A stretch of 64,000 nucleotides of DNA from CAZCBX01 sp964497185 (lineage in GTDB: Bacteria > Bdellovibrionota_G > JALEGL01 > JAGRMV01): contig CAZCBX010000003.1 of NCBI GenBank assembly GCA_964497185.1, forward strand, positions 62,001 through 126,000, in the 5' to 3' direction. Of the stretch, positions 43,159-52,828 are shown piece after piece; within the stretch, counting starts at the first letter, position 1, and every line of letters starts with the position of its first letter. The notes beneath the pieces are model-generated. The model saw nothing but the letters and a program-made list of their open reading frames with translations. It was not told the DNA's origin and did no database searches. The position numbers and the translations under genes were made by a program.

Positions 43159-43845
43159 TTAATTGTCTGCCGCATCATCTTCTTGAATCCAGCAGAAAAT
43201 GGTTCGGTAATCTTCATCGCTTGCGGAAGCAAATACCGTTCCGCCCCCATGGTCGTTTTGTCCCAGCGCATTTTGTAAAAGCAAACTTTGTGCGGGATTG
43301 TCAACATTGACCACCCCGGACGCGGCGTTGTAGGGCTGATCTAAAAAGTTGGGCGATGCCGTACCATCATGACACCCGCTGCCCGTACAGGAAGACAACG
43401 CAGGAATCACATCGGCTGAAAACCCATGGTCCACCCCTGTGCAATCATCGTTGATGGCGCCTTCTTGAATCCATGTTAAAATCTGATTGTACTCGGTTGA
43501 CCCTTGTGCAAAGACCACGCCCCCATCGTGCGGATCATTGGGATCTGCATTGGCAGCTTGCAACAACAATACGGAAGTTTCTGGCATCGTGGCATCCACC
43601 AGTGCAGCATTGGTAATTTCATCATATTGATCTGTAGGCGTTTGTCCCTCGTCCAAGGCCAAATTTAATCCACCGGATGAAGCATCGGCATCGTGGCACC
43701 CTGCCGTGGCACAATTGATCAGCAAAAGCGGTGAAATATCATCTTGAAACGATGCACCTGCGTCCCCACCGGCTTCGTCAAAAAAACAAGCCTGTATGCA
43801 TCCGCAAATAAGGACAAGCAAACATAAACGATAAATATTGGGCAT
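43159..43845 (-). CDS. lipoprotein with two CX4CH (heme c-like) motifs
   Basis: 228 residues; signal with lipobox near IQAC. Two similar halves, each with a CX4CH motif (CATAGCHDADASSGGLNL and CTGSGCHDGTASPNF) and a matching downstream block (HGGGTVFASASDEDYRTIFC versus HDGGVVFAQGSTEYNQILTW). CX4CH occurs as a variant heme c site, and the surroundings recall the cytochrome-like domains of planctomycete and deltaproteobacterial surface proteins. Heme attachment is unproven. A paralogue lies at 47447-48232. Confidence 0.7.
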   Translation of the reverse strand: MPNIYRLCLLVLICGCIQACFFDEAGGDAGASFQDDISPLLLINCATAGCHDADASSGGLNLALDEGQTPTDQYDEITNAALVDATMPETSVLLLQAANADPNDPHDGGVVFAQGSTEYNQILTWIQEGAINDDCTGVDHGFSADVIPALSSCTGSGCHDGTASPNFLDQPYNAASGVVNVDNPAQSLLLQNALGQNDHGGGTVFASASDEDYRTIFCWIQEDDAADN

Positions 43846-44053
43846 TCATAGACTCTCTTGGTAAAATAAGGTCTTCATTAACTTATATAATAGGACATCT
43901 TAACCAAAACAGCCATCATTGTGAAACAAGAAGCATGCAAAATCGGCATTCACCCTGCAATTATTGCGCAGTATCGCCATTTTTCAGCGGTGGCTTTCAC
44001 AAAGAATTAACCATAAACCATTAAAATCAAAGAGAAAAAGCGCATTTCAATAC

Positions 44054-44070
44054 TTGGCACGCGCTTTGCT
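44054..44070 (+). promoter_or_regulatory. candidate sigma-54 (-24/-12) promoter
   Basis: TTGGCACGCGCTTTGCT fits the sigma-54 consensus with GG and GC ten bases apart. The predicted start of transcription (about 44081) would fall in the ribosome binding site AGGGGTAGG of the next gene, leaving a leader of only about six bases, which weakens the call. Confidence 0.35.
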
Positions 44071-44086
44071 CTACTAAGGGGTAGGT

Positions 44087-45307
44087 ATGAATAAATCGAG
44101 CAAATTGAGCAAAATCTGCGCAATCACCAGCGTGTATGCAAGCATCGTGCTTTTCTCAGCAGGGTGCGGCGGCGGTTCATCGGTCAATTCGGTCAATGCC
44201 AACCCATTTGCCAACCCCGATGCCATTACATTCAGTGCGCAACACTATAGAGACGCACTGGCCCGAACCTACCCACAATTAACGTATACCTTTGCCTCAC
44301 CCGAAACGTTGGCAGAAATTGCGTCTGCACCCACCTCCAGTGATGCCCGCGCACTCTATGAAACCGCCATCGACAAACTGATCGACACCAGTTTAATGCA
44401 AAACAAAATCAATGATTACTTTGCGCAAATTCTTTACGGTGCAGGGAGCTATGAAGGTTTGAGCGAGAATCAGCGCAAAGCCGTGAATTTGGGCACATAC
44501 GTATTTTTAACCGGTCGCCCCATCAGCGAATTTTTGCTCGCACAATATCAGGTCGATGATGAAGGCCTGCAAGAACCTCAAACCTTTACCAATGGCCCCA
44601 ACGAAGAATTTCAAGCAGGTTACATCACCACGCGCGGCTACTCTGAATTTTATATGGATCAACAACGCTTTGACATGGCCCGCGAAATTATGTCCATCAA
44701 TTTTGCCGACGAAGCACCTTTTCCACGAACCGAGTTAAATCGTTGGAGCGAAAGCACGCTCATGAATACGTACCGGTTTGATCCCGGTGCACCAGACATG
44801 GTTTGTCCATCTTGTCATTCAGCGCTCAACATCATTCGTCGTGCATTTGCCGACTATAATAATTCAGGGAACAACTTCAATAACAGTGGTCGCAACCGTG
44901 GTAACAACCAGTACGGAATGGAAGAAAATATTGGCAATATCAACGTAGAGCCCCGTGATGAAAGTGATACACCCATTCCGGTCGAAGAAGCCGATTTGCT
45001 GTATGTGATTACACCCAATGGCAATCCAGTATTGAACCCACGTGCCTTGGCACAAGAAGTGGTGGCCCATCCCGACTTTGCCAAAGGTTGGACCGAACGT
45101 TTGCTAAGCATCCTGTTGGACTTGCCCTATGGTAGCCCCGGGACCACCACCGATGTGCCCAACCATTTTGCCGATAGCGATGCACAGATTGAATTCTTAA
45201 CCAATTGGACCACACAATTTAATGAACTCGATCAAACCCCCAAGGAGTTTTTTCGAACATTCTTAAAAAGCAGTAACTTTTTGGTACTGGTGTACCAGGA
45301 AGATTAA
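44087..45307 (+). CDS. lipoprotein with CxxCH motif (DUF1592-like secreted cytochrome-type)
   Basis: 406 residues; lipobox SAGC. A helical domain (HYRDALARTYPQLTYTF...YETAIDKLIDTSLM) is followed by a CPSCH heme c-type motif at about residue 244, an Asn/Gly-rich stretch with GNN repeats, and a C-terminal domain (LAQEVVAHPDFAKGWTERLL). The mix of NP-less cytochrome motif and partner with a DUF1501-like protein recalls the DUF1592/DUF1588 cytochrome proteins of planctomycetes and myxobacteria; that link is inference. First gene of a four-gene plus-strand run. Confidence 0.65.
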   Translation: MNKSSKLSKICAITSVYASIVLFSAGCGGGSSVNSVNANPFANPDAITFSAQHYRDALARTYPQLTYTFASPETLAEIASAPTSSDARALYETAIDKLIDTSLMQNKINDYFAQILYGAGSYEGLSENQRKAVNLGTYVFLTGRPISEFLLAQYQVDDEGLQEPQTFTNGPNEEFQAGYITTRGYSEFYMDQQRFDMAREIMSINFADEAPFPRTELNRWSESTLMNTYRFDPGAPDMVCPSCHSALNIIRRAFADYNNSGNNFNNSGRNRGNNQYGMEENIGNINVEPRDESDTPIPVEEADLLYVITPNGNPVLNPRALAQEVVAHPDFAKGWTERLLSILLDLPYGSPGTTTDVPNHFADSDAQIEFLTNWTTQFNELDQTPKEFFRTFLKSSNFLVLVYQED

Positions 45308-45322
45308 GGGAAGGATAAAACC

Positions 45323-45817
45323 ATGAAACAACGATCAACTTTTACATTTGCCGCCATGGCTCTAGCCATGCTCATGCTCCAAGCATGCGGCGGTTCCAGC
45401 ATTTCTTCCGGCAACGGCGAAGCAGGTTTTGACCCAGCCAGTTCAGAAGTACGCGGTCTGCATTATCTAAGCCATCTAGAACGTCTTGAAAACGTCATGC
45501 AAGTGCCCACCAATTCGGATGCTTATGATCTTTTGGATCAATATCAAAGTTTGCTGGAAAAAAAGGAGCTAAACTCATCAACCATTGGTGCACTCTACCA
45601 GATTTACGCCGCAGCTTGCGCCGATATGCCGGAGGAAGTGCTGGCCAGCGACACACGCTTGGGTGATGTTTTCTTAACCATTACCGGTAAAAACGTGGAA
45701 GTAGGACAACTTGAAGGTGAAATCCTTCAAATCTTTGCCGATGACGGCGAAAGCGAAGTGTTTGTTGCCAACTGTTTGGCCGCGGCCACCTCTTTGTATG
45801 GCATCACATATTTATAG
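45323..45817 (+). CDS. small lipoprotein in the DUF1501-like cluster
   Basis: 164 residues; lipobox LQAC followed by GGSS. Mostly helical, acidic, with two cysteines (AAACADMP and FVANCLAAA). No family recognised. It lies 15 bases after the CxxCH lipoprotein and 59 before the Tat protein, so it is likely a component of the same complex. Confidence 0.65.
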   Translation: MKQRSTFTFAAMALAMLMLQACGGSSISSGNGEAGFDPASSEVRGLHYLSHLERLENVMQVPTNSDAYDLLDQYQSLLEKKELNSSTIGALYQIYAAACADMPEEVLASDTRLGDVFLTITGKNVEVGQLEGEILQIFADDGESEVFVANCLAAATSLYGITYL

Positions 45818-45876
45818 GATATACTAGAAGGACCCTAGCAAGAGACCCAAAACGATTTAAAGGAAGAGAGACCACC

Positions 45877-47394
45877 ATGAAAAAGAAAACCATGAAAGCC
45901 CAAGAGCAAAATTTAGAAAAAATGGATCCGATGAGCCGTCGAAAGTTCATTAAGAACATTGGTTTTGCGCTAACAGCCCTTTCTGTTCCGACTCTTGTAC
46001 GTCTCGAAACCATGGAAAAAATTTCCAAAAAGCTTCTGGGCAGTTCCTTGGCTTTTGCTCAGGAAGCCAATCAAGACTTCTTTTTTATCGTCACCTCGCG
46101 TGGTGGTCACCCATTCACCAGTGTTATTGGTAATCAAACTGATCATACACCCCATCATGTGGAGCGAAATACACAAAGCAGCCATCATATTTTCCAAAAT
46201 TCAGCCACAAACAATGGTGTAGCCATTAATATTCCACAATACGATGGAGCGGATAGCAATCCGTTGAACGCACATCGACACTCCATCCAAGCATGTAGCA
46301 CTTTTATGCCCACCCAAGGTCATCGAAGTGCTTTTGCCATGGCAGGATTAGCAGGGGGCCAAGCAGGTAACCCGTTAATTTGGGCTAGTGAGCAAAAACA
46401 AAGTGAAACTTTAGGTAACATCGTTGCATTTCATCGCGGCCCCGATGGAGATGAAACGATGAACTTACCGGCCAACAAAGCTGCCCATCATCCAGAATTT
46501 CATTCTATTAATTCAGTGGTTAATAAATACAAAGAATTAGAAATCACCAACCGTCAAGGTGATCCAGTGATTGCTGAAAAGCGCAATGCGCTGTTTCAAG
46601 CGTTGAATAATCGCTTTCAACAAGACGTTGAAAAAGCCATCCGAGCCAATGATAAAAAAGGCAGTATCAATAATTTCAACGAAAAAGCACTCGCTGCCTT
46701 GAAAGAAGATTATTCTAACCTGCTTGATCCTAATTCAGGCGACAACACTGCAGTTCGAAACCACATGGACACCTCCATGGCTGCTCCTGGAAAAATAGAT
46801 GGAGATGGCAGCGGTGTCATGCATCGTGCTTTTATTACCGCCATGCGCCTGATGGAAAATGGCATTACCCCCAATTATGCCTTGTGGAACAACAATGGTG
46901 GTGACTGGCATAACAACCGAGATTACGCTGGTGACCTCTCAAACGGGGACACAAACGTAACCATCAATGGAGCAGGAACACCCCAAGGTGAAAGCGCCAT
47001 ATACATCGCGGAAGCGTTAAACAACATGTTAACTTCAGCCGACTTCTTTACAGGGGGCGGTTTTACACCCACCATTCATGTTATTTTTATGACGGAATTT
47101 ATTCGGAACCAGTATCACAACTCAAGTTCCTTTGATAACCCAGACGGTGGTGCAGGCGGACTCATCTACGCCAGCTCAGATCCTGCTTTTACAGGTTTTA
47201 AATCTGGTTCTTTTGGAGGAACTTCCAGTGAATCTCGACAAGTTCTATATTCCAACGGAAGCAATACACCCTCCTCCAGTGGAAGTCTTTACAGCCGTGA
47301 TCAAATGATGCGTCATTTGTGTGACATCTTAAAGATCGATATGGCTCAAACCGACATGGGCGAGTTGCCAGATGTCCCAGACCTAAAAGCATAA
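45877..47394 (+). CDS. Tat-exported DUF1501-like protein
   Basis: 505 residues. Twin-arginine signal MSRRKFIKNIGFALTAL near residues 19-35. The mature protein shows DUF1501-like features: MRLMENGITPNYALWNNNGG followed by DWHNNRDY (compare GWDxH), and IHVIFMTEFIRNQ near the place of the family's EFGR segment. DUF1501 belongs to the alkaline phosphatase superfamily; the metal ligands are not all visible, so activity is uncertain. A strong AGGAAGAGAG ribosome binding site precedes it. Export folded through Tat suggests a cofactor. Confidence 0.7.
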   Translation: MKKKTMKAQEQNLEKMDPMSRRKFIKNIGFALTALSVPTLVRLETMEKISKKLLGSSLAFAQEANQDFFFIVTSRGGHPFTSVIGNQTDHTPHHVERNTQSSHHIFQNSATNNGVAINIPQYDGADSNPLNAHRHSIQACSTFMPTQGHRSAFAMAGLAGGQAGNPLIWASEQKQSETLGNIVAFHRGPDGDETMNLPANKAAHHPEFHSINSVVNKYKELEITNRQGDPVIAEKRNALFQALNNRFQQDVEKAIRANDKKGSINNFNEKALAALKEDYSNLLDPNSGDNTAVRNHMDTSMAAPGKIDGDGSGVMHRAFITAMRLMENGITPNYALWNNNGGDWHNNRDYAGDLSNGDTNVTINGAGTPQGESAIYIAEALNNMLTSADFFTGGGFTPTIHVIFMTEFIRNQYHNSSSFDNPDGGAGGLIYASSDPAFTGFKSGSFGGTSSESRQVLYSNGSNTPSSSGSLYSRDQMMRHLCDILKIDMAQTDMGELPDVPDLKA

Positions 47395-47446
47395 GAGCCA
47401 ACAGTGAAGGATGACAAGCAGCCCCAATTGCCGTAGAATAGAACCC

Positions 47447-48232
47447 ATGCATAACCGAAAAAATTCATGGGTGTGGCTTTGGGCGCTTGCATTCATGATC
47501 AGCAGCTGCTCCAATGTCGATTTAAATGGCCTAGATCCTGATAATTTTCAGAATAACGAAGGGCCAGGTGGTGGTAATGACCCAAACCCATTTTCTTTGA
47601 TCAATTGTGAGGAAGTAGACTCTACTTATTCCACGTCTGTGCAACCTGTTTTTGATGCTAGCTGTTCAGGTGTAAGCTGTCATGTAGAATATGATCCTAG
47701 CCCTGCAGCTGGCGTAAATTTAGACCCCAACCAAGATGAAACTGCTTCTTCTATGATAGCGGGAATAAAAACTTCCACCGCCATAAACAACTTCAACTTT
47801 TTTCAGAGTACACTTATTACAGCGCCTCTATCTCAAGATGACGATGGTACAGCCCACGGTGGCAATACTATATTTGATAGTAAAACCGACCCCGACTTTG
47901 AAAAAATATACTGCTGGGTCGAAAACGAGTTAGAATATGATCTAGACAATGACCATAATTTCGGCGAGGAACTTATCGCTATATTTGATGCTTGTGATGG
48001 CTGCCATGATGGCTCTCCAAATCCTGATCTTCGAATTAATAATAATTCAGTGCAAGAAATATACGACAATATCATTAGTGGTGGTTATGCCGTAGCCAAC
48101 GATACCAACAGTTTAATACTCACAAAACCCACCGCACAGGTAATGCATGGTGGAAATCAAGTCTTTGCTGTGGGGTCCACCGAAGCAAATGCTATTACCG
48201 AGTGGATCAACTCTGGGATACCTGCTGATTAA
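47447..48232 (+). CDS. lipoprotein with CX4CH and CxxCH motifs, paralogue of the 43159 gene
   Basis: 261 residues from the ATG at 47447; lipobox near ISSC. Two halves with CSGVSCH and CDGCH motifs, each followed by HGGNTIFDSKTDPDFEKIYC or HGGNQVFAVGSTEANAITEW. This is the same plan as the divergent gene at 43159-43845. The codon use becomes noticeably AT-richer along it. Last gene of the run. Confidence 0.7.
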   Translation: MHNRKNSWVWLWALAFMISSCSNVDLNGLDPDNFQNNEGPGGGNDPNPFSLINCEEVDSTYSTSVQPVFDASCSGVSCHVEYDPSPAAGVNLDPNQDETASSMIAGIKTSTAINNFNFFQSTLITAPLSQDDDGTAHGGNTIFDSKTDPDFEKIYCWVENELEYDLDNDHNFGEELIAIFDACDGCHDGSPNPDLRINNNSVQEIYDNIISGGYAVANDTNSLILTKPTAQVMHGGNQVFAVGSTEANAITEWINSGIPAD

Positions 48233-48357
48233 AATTTGATATTTTAAATACTTAACTTGTAAAAACAAACACTTAACAATTCTCATTTTTAAAACGACTT
48301 CAATAATCAACATTTTTTATACTTGAAGCGCTGGAGCCATTTTGCTACATCCTGTGA

Positions 48358-50646
48358 ATGCGAAACTTCATATTTATTTTCTCATTGATTATCACCTTAG
48401 CCTCTTGTGGATCATCCTCCAGCAGTTCTTCAAACGCCCAAAATTCACTTCCTAAATTAACCTTTCAAGAAATTCATCCAGAAAATAACGGCCGCCTTGA
48501 ATCCAAAACAATTTCACTAGATAAATGGTCATGGAACCAGGAGCTTTCTAGCAATTCAGAACTTGTCGAAGGAATTCATTACAGCGTCGATAAATCCATG
48601 ATTCCAGAGGGGCTTACTTTTGAAGCAGTCATTCAAGATTCAAAGAAATTATCATTATTTTTCGAAGGTAATGCCACCAACCATCATGTCAATGACAGCA
48701 TTGACAAAATTCATTTTCAACTGCACCCAGAGATATTTTTGGCTTCCTCTAGAAAAGCCCTGGATGAGGAGGTCAGCGAATATGAACTGAATATTATTTT
48801 TGGAAAAGGGTATAAAATTGCTGGTGAAGTCGAAGGGCTCCTTGGATCTGTAACGCTTCACCATGTAGAAAAAAATGAATCGATAGTGATTCCTGTTGCA
48901 TCCTCAAAATTCGAATTTAGTGACCTTGTTGAGCCTGGAGAAAAATATACAATTCAGATTAAAAAACATCCTGAATCTCAATGTTGTTATTTAAACTTTT
49001 CAGAAGGATACGCAGAGGAAAAAAATCTTTCTAATTTCTTACTCAATTGTAATAGTCCTACTTGGCATGCCAGTGGAAGAAACGAAAACTTCGCCAACAT
49101 AGCCCCAGCAGGTCTACAACCCGATTATTTTTCTAAATTTGCTGAGAATCATTTTGGGGACATTGCTTTTACTTGGTCTAACAGTATAAATATGATGGAT
49201 AGCCCAGAAAACTACGGTAAATATTTTTCTTTATACAACTCAAGTACCGATCACTTTAATTTTCCCCAAACCAATTCTTTCCTTGATCCCCATGCAAATA
49301 TTTTGATTACAGATCAAAATTATTTTTATCAACATGTGAATAGGAATTTGTCATTATCCAATGAAAAAGTTCTCAACGCTCAATGGGTTCAAAAAGTTAC
49401 GAACTTAGCACCAAGATTTACGTTTAATATAAACTACAATTATGAAAATTATAGCATGACCAATACACTCCTTGACCCATTGACTCCAGACACTGATTCT
49501 ATTGTACTAATTGAATTTAAAGGTGAAAAACTAACTACATGGGAAGAAAATGGTTCGATTCGATACAAAAAAATTCATAGCGATCTAAGTCAATCCCCCG
49601 AAATCATATTGTCACCGACTCCGGAGGCAGCCGGCTATTTATCCCCAACATTAAATTTCAAAATTGATAACAAGGGCAACGGCATTATTGTATGGGTTCA
49701 AGACTCACATTCTGGAGATCTTTACATGCAAACTATTACAGAAGGAAGCATCACAACCTCAGACACATTAACTATAGTCTCTCAAAGAGGCAATGCTTAT
49801 GGCACTCCAGCCATCGATTTTAATGACCACGGGGATATGATTTTATCATGGCATGAACACAATGATGAAAACACGATTAGCTATCTTTATAAAATTGAGA
49901 AAATAGATGGTCAATGGTTTTTTCCCAATAATCAAAATGATTACCTTGCGCAAATGGAATATAAACAGTTTGATTCACGGAACCAAATCAATGATAACGG
50001 CACCTCGTTTATATTGACGTCAACGGATGTTTTTTATGGTGGAGAATTTAATGACACTGATCTAAGAGTCTTCACAAAATATGATGGGATTTGGTCACTA
50101 TCTAAACATCTCGTGGGACATCCGAATGTAGAAAATCTGCTTATTAAAGAAGCGAGTTACGATATTCATCTCAATGAAGATGATGAAATACTTCTCGCAT
50201 TTCTTAGCAGAAAGTATGAATACGATAACCAAAACCCAGATTTTGAACTTGCCATACGGGTCGGTATCGAATTTTATTCTGAGGGTTCTTGGAACAGCTT
50301 AAATACACATTTTTATGAAAATATCGCACAATATAGCCCCTATTATGCAGATCTCCGTGTATTAGTTTTTAATCAACCAAGTAAAAAATTTGTTTTTTGG
50401 TCTTCCGACGTCTCCGAATTAGATGAGGAATTTGGGTGTTGCAATACATTTGATAAAAGCTTTCAAACTCGTTCCAATAATGGAATCGAGTGGAGTGACC
50501 CTGAAGTATTTAGCTTTGAAGAGGATGAAGATGATGGCAATTCATACATACTTTACGCAAGTAAAAATACATGCGGCCCAATGGTTTTTTGGGAACAAAA
50601 TCATTCTTTTGGCAACCGTCATACTTACTTGAATCAGTATAAATAA
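48358..50646 (+). CDS. large lipoprotein, possibly beta-propeller, AT-rich
   Basis: 762 residues; lipobox LASC followed by a Ser-rich linker. From about residue 430 there are repeats of the form (I/F)D-x-x-G-x-(G/M)-I-x-x-W (NFKIDNKGNGIIVWVQDS; DFNDHGDMILSWHEH; LNEDDEILLAF), as in secreted beta-propellers of this group. The N-terminal part is unassigned. Base composition is clearly more AT-rich than the flanking housekeeping genes, suggesting recent acquisition or relaxed codon use. Function unknown. Confidence 0.7.
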   Translation: MRNFIFIFSLIITLASCGSSSSSSSNAQNSLPKLTFQEIHPENNGRLESKTISLDKWSWNQELSSNSELVEGIHYSVDKSMIPEGLTFEAVIQDSKKLSLFFEGNATNHHVNDSIDKIHFQLHPEIFLASSRKALDEEVSEYELNIIFGKGYKIAGEVEGLLGSVTLHHVEKNESIVIPVASSKFEFSDLVEPGEKYTIQIKKHPESQCCYLNFSEGYAEEKNLSNFLLNCNSPTWHASGRNENFANIAPAGLQPDYFSKFAENHFGDIAFTWSNSINMMDSPENYGKYFSLYNSSTDHFNFPQTNSFLDPHANILITDQNYFYQHVNRNLSLSNEKVLNAQWVQKVTNLAPRFTFNINYNYENYSMTNTLLDPLTPDTDSIVLIEFKGEKLTTWEENGSIRYKKIHSDLSQSPEIILSPTPEAAGYLSPTLNFKIDNKGNGIIVWVQDSHSGDLYMQTITEGSITTSDTLTIVSQRGNAYGTPAIDFNDHGDMILSWHEHNDENTISYLYKIEKIDGQWFFPNNQNDYLAQMEYKQFDSRNQINDNGTSFILTSTDVFYGGEFNDTDLRVFTKYDGIWSLSKHLVGHPNVENLLIKEASYDIHLNEDDEILLAFLSRKYEYDNQNPDFELAIRVGIEFYSEGSWNSLNTHFYENIAQYSPYYADLRVLVFNQPSKKFVFWSSDVSELDEEFGCCNTFDKSFQTRSNNGIEWSDPEVFSFEEDEDDGNSYILYASKNTCGPMVFWEQNHSFGNRHTYLNQYK

Positions 50647-51058
50647 AAGTCAGTTCTCTTGACTGAAAATTCTTTATACCAACGCACTCAGTCTGCAGGA
50701 ACAATCAGCGCAAACCCTCAAGAACCAGGGGCCTACAAGCGAAACTTAATTTATGTAAGGTAAGGTAAGGCTAATTGATTTATCTAGATCAAAAATATAG
50801 AACCCCTATTCCAACCCTGCCCGCATCAATTTCTTTCGTCACTATTTGGGTATTGAATATGAGGTTGAAGCTACGAGCCAATGATATTTGTATAAACGGA
50901 TTTCATCTTAGACGGTTTTTGATATCGAATTTATATTGATGTTCAAACGGACCACCGCATTAGGTATTCATATTTGGTCATGAAAACATTTTTAAATGAG
51001 TTGTGGGACGGATTCGTCATTTAGTAAGTGCTTGCTGTTATTTGTGAGTTGATGAAGT
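50647..51058. other. 412-base AT-rich intergenic stretch
   Basis: Between the large lipoprotein and ymdB, which end towards each other. It has a weak hairpin AGTCA...TGACT just after the lipoprotein stop and a short tandem GTAAG repeat at 50755-50770. I see no gene, tRNA or clear terminator in it. Confidence 0.6.
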
Positions 51059-51844
51059 TCAGGCCTGAATCCGCTCGATGGACTCAGTATGGCCTGTTTC
51101 GGGGTTGAGGTGGAAGATGGTGGCGTAGAGTTTTGGGTTACCTTTGGCGACTTGGAAGGCTTTTTTGCCGGTGGTGAAGCGTTGGATGCCGAGTTCTTTT
51201 TTAATGCCGATGACTGAATCGTAGGGGCCGGTCATGCCCAGGTCGGTGACGTAGCCGGTGCCGCCGGGTAGGATTTCTTCGTCGGCGGTGGGGACGTGGG
51301 TGTGGGTGCCAGCAACGGCCGAGACTCGACCATCCAGGGTATGGCCCAAGGCGCGTTTTTCACCGGTGATTTCGCCGTGCATGTCCACAACAATCAAATG
51401 GGTGTGTTGGTGGAGTTCTTTGAGATAGGTGTCCAGCAATGGGAAAGGTGAAATTTTATGATGCATAAACACGGTGCCCATTAGATTGACCACGGCCAAA
51501 GTGATGCCGGCTTTTTTGACCAGGCAGTAGCCTTTGCCGGGTGTGGTATCTGCCATATTCCAAGGGCGAATCACACGGTTGCTTTGCTCCAAAACAGGGA
51601 TGATGCTTTTTTGATCAAACGTATGGTTGCCCAGCGTGATGACATCAATGCCCGAATTCCATAATTGGTCGGCGGTGTCTGGGGTTAGGCCTTTGCCTCC
51701 GGCTGCATTTTCTCCGTTGGCCACCACGGCGTCGATGTTGTGCTTTTGAATCAAGTTGGGCAGCTCTTCTTGAATGATGGTTCGGCCCGGTCGCCCAAAG
51801 ACGTCGCCAATCATCATGACATTGAAGGTCGGTTTAGAAGACAT
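51059..51844 (-). CDS. ymdB: YmdB-family metallophosphoesterase (TIGR00282)
   Basis: 261 residues from the ATG at 51844; the frame is open upstream inside the next gene. Binuclear metallophosphoesterase; B. subtilis YmdB hydrolyses 2',3'-cyclic nucleotides. Metal motifs in order: MIGDVFGRPG, VVANGENAAGGKG, ITLGNHTFDQ, VVDMHGEITGEKRALGH and AVAGTHTHVPTADE. It overlaps the cyclo-ligase gene by 11 bases. Confidence 0.93.
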   Translation of the reverse strand: MSSKPTFNVMMIGDVFGRPGRTIIQEELPNLIQKHNIDAVVANGENAAGGKGLTPDTADQLWNSGIDVITLGNHTFDQKSIIPVLEQSNRVIRPWNMADTTPGKGYCLVKKAGITLAVVNLMGTVFMHHKISPFPLLDTYLKELHQHTHLIVVDMHGEITGEKRALGHTLDGRVSAVAGTHTHVPTADEEILPGGTGYVTDLGMTGPYDSVIGIKKELGIQRFTTGKKAFQVAKGNPKLYATIFHLNPETGHTESIERIQA

Positions 51845-52400
51845 GTCGAATGCCTCTTTCGGTGGCGATCCATTGCAGGGGTTGGTCGTGGGTTTCGAAG
51901 GGGAGTTTTGCGCGCACTTGGCATTCATACACCAACGCCATGGTGTGCTTGGCGGGGGTGGTTTGGATAAATCGATCGTAATACCCCTTGCCATACCCAA
52001 GTCGATGTCCAAAACTGTCTACACTAAGGGCAGGCACCAGAAGCAAATCAAGTTTTTTGGCTGCTTGGGTGCTGGTGGGCTCTGCAATGCCGTAAGGGCC
52101 TTTGACTAAATCCAGCCCGTCGAGGGTGGAGTGAAAGGTCATGGTGGGGCCTTGCACTTTGGGTAACCAACACACTTTGCCCATCAGACAAAGATGCTGA
52201 ATTAAATCTTGGGTTTGCACTTCGCTGCCCATGGACGCATACAGACCAATGTGGGTTAAGTTTCGCTGCGCAATCCACGCCATGACGTGCGCTGCAATGG
52301 TTTGGCTTTTTTGCGTTCGGGTGGCATCAAAATGCGAATCTCTCAGCCAGCGGACTTGTCGGCGAATTTGCTGCTTGCTCGCAGCGGCAGGCAATGGCAT
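51834..52400 (-). CDS. ygfA: 5-formyltetrahydrofolate cyclo-ligase
   Basis: 188 residues. Converts 5-formyl-THF to 5,10-methenyl-THF with ATP. Family pattern: KQQIRRQVRWLRDSHF, HIGLYASMGSEVQTQDLI, LLLVPALSVDSFGHRLGYGK and GYYDRFI. It follows zapA by three bases, matching the zapA-ygfA pairing of many proteobacteria, but the 6S RNA gene that often lies between them is absent. Confidence 0.92.
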   Translation of the reverse strand: MPLPAAASKQQIRRQVRWLRDSHFDATRTQKSQTIAAHVMAWIAQRNLTHIGLYASMGSEVQTQDLIQHLCLMGKVCWLPKVQGPTMTFHSTLDGLDLVKGPYGIAEPTSTQAAKKLDLLLVPALSVDSFGHRLGYGKGYYDRFIQTTPAKHTMALVYECQVRAKLPFETHDQPLQWIATERGIRHVF

Positions 52401-52403
52401 GGG

Positions 52404-52715
52404 TTATTTGTTTTCAAGCGCGCTGCGCTGCTGATCAAACTGCTGCTGTTTTTCTTGCAATACGATGTTGATGGATTCAAGGGTTTTGCGCAGGTCGGCT
52501 TTGCGTTTGTTTTCGCTTCGAGACAATTTTAGCAAATCACCGGCAATGTTCATGGCCGCCAAAATGGCCACGGTCTCCATGGAAAATTGATTGGATTTGC
52601 CGATCAACTCTTTCATCTTGGCGTTAACCAGGTCCGCTGTTTCCGTGGTAAAACTTTCTTCGTACTGGCTTTTCACCTGAAAGGTTTTGCCCATAATTTT
52701 GACTTCTACGCCCAT
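52404..52715 (-). CDS. zapA: cell division protein ZapA
   Basis: 103 residues. Small FtsZ-ring stabiliser. N-terminal VEVKIMGKTFQVKSQYEES, then VNAKMKELIGKSNQFSMETV and AILAAMNIAGDLLKLS, then a coiled-coil tail. First gene of the zapA-ygfA-ymdB unit; a structured non-coding stretch lies upstream. Confidence 0.92.
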   Translation of the reverse strand: MGVEVKIMGKTFQVKSQYEESFTTETADLVNAKMKELIGKSNQFSMETVAILAAMNIAGDLLKLSRSENKRKADLRKTLESINIVLQEKQQQFDQQRSALENK

Positions 52716-52828
52716 GGTCGTAGATAATCATTTTGCCACGGCCGCGTCAAGCTCCATGTTTCAAGCTTTGCTGTAAACATTCCTCTAGTGTTTCATCTTA
52801 TGCATGCGACGAAATATTAGGGATACAC

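Noticed and set aside
50755..50770. Tandem GTAAG repeat as a CRISPR or regulatory iteron
   Set aside because: Three 5-base units only, no spacers, no neighbouring replication or cas genes.
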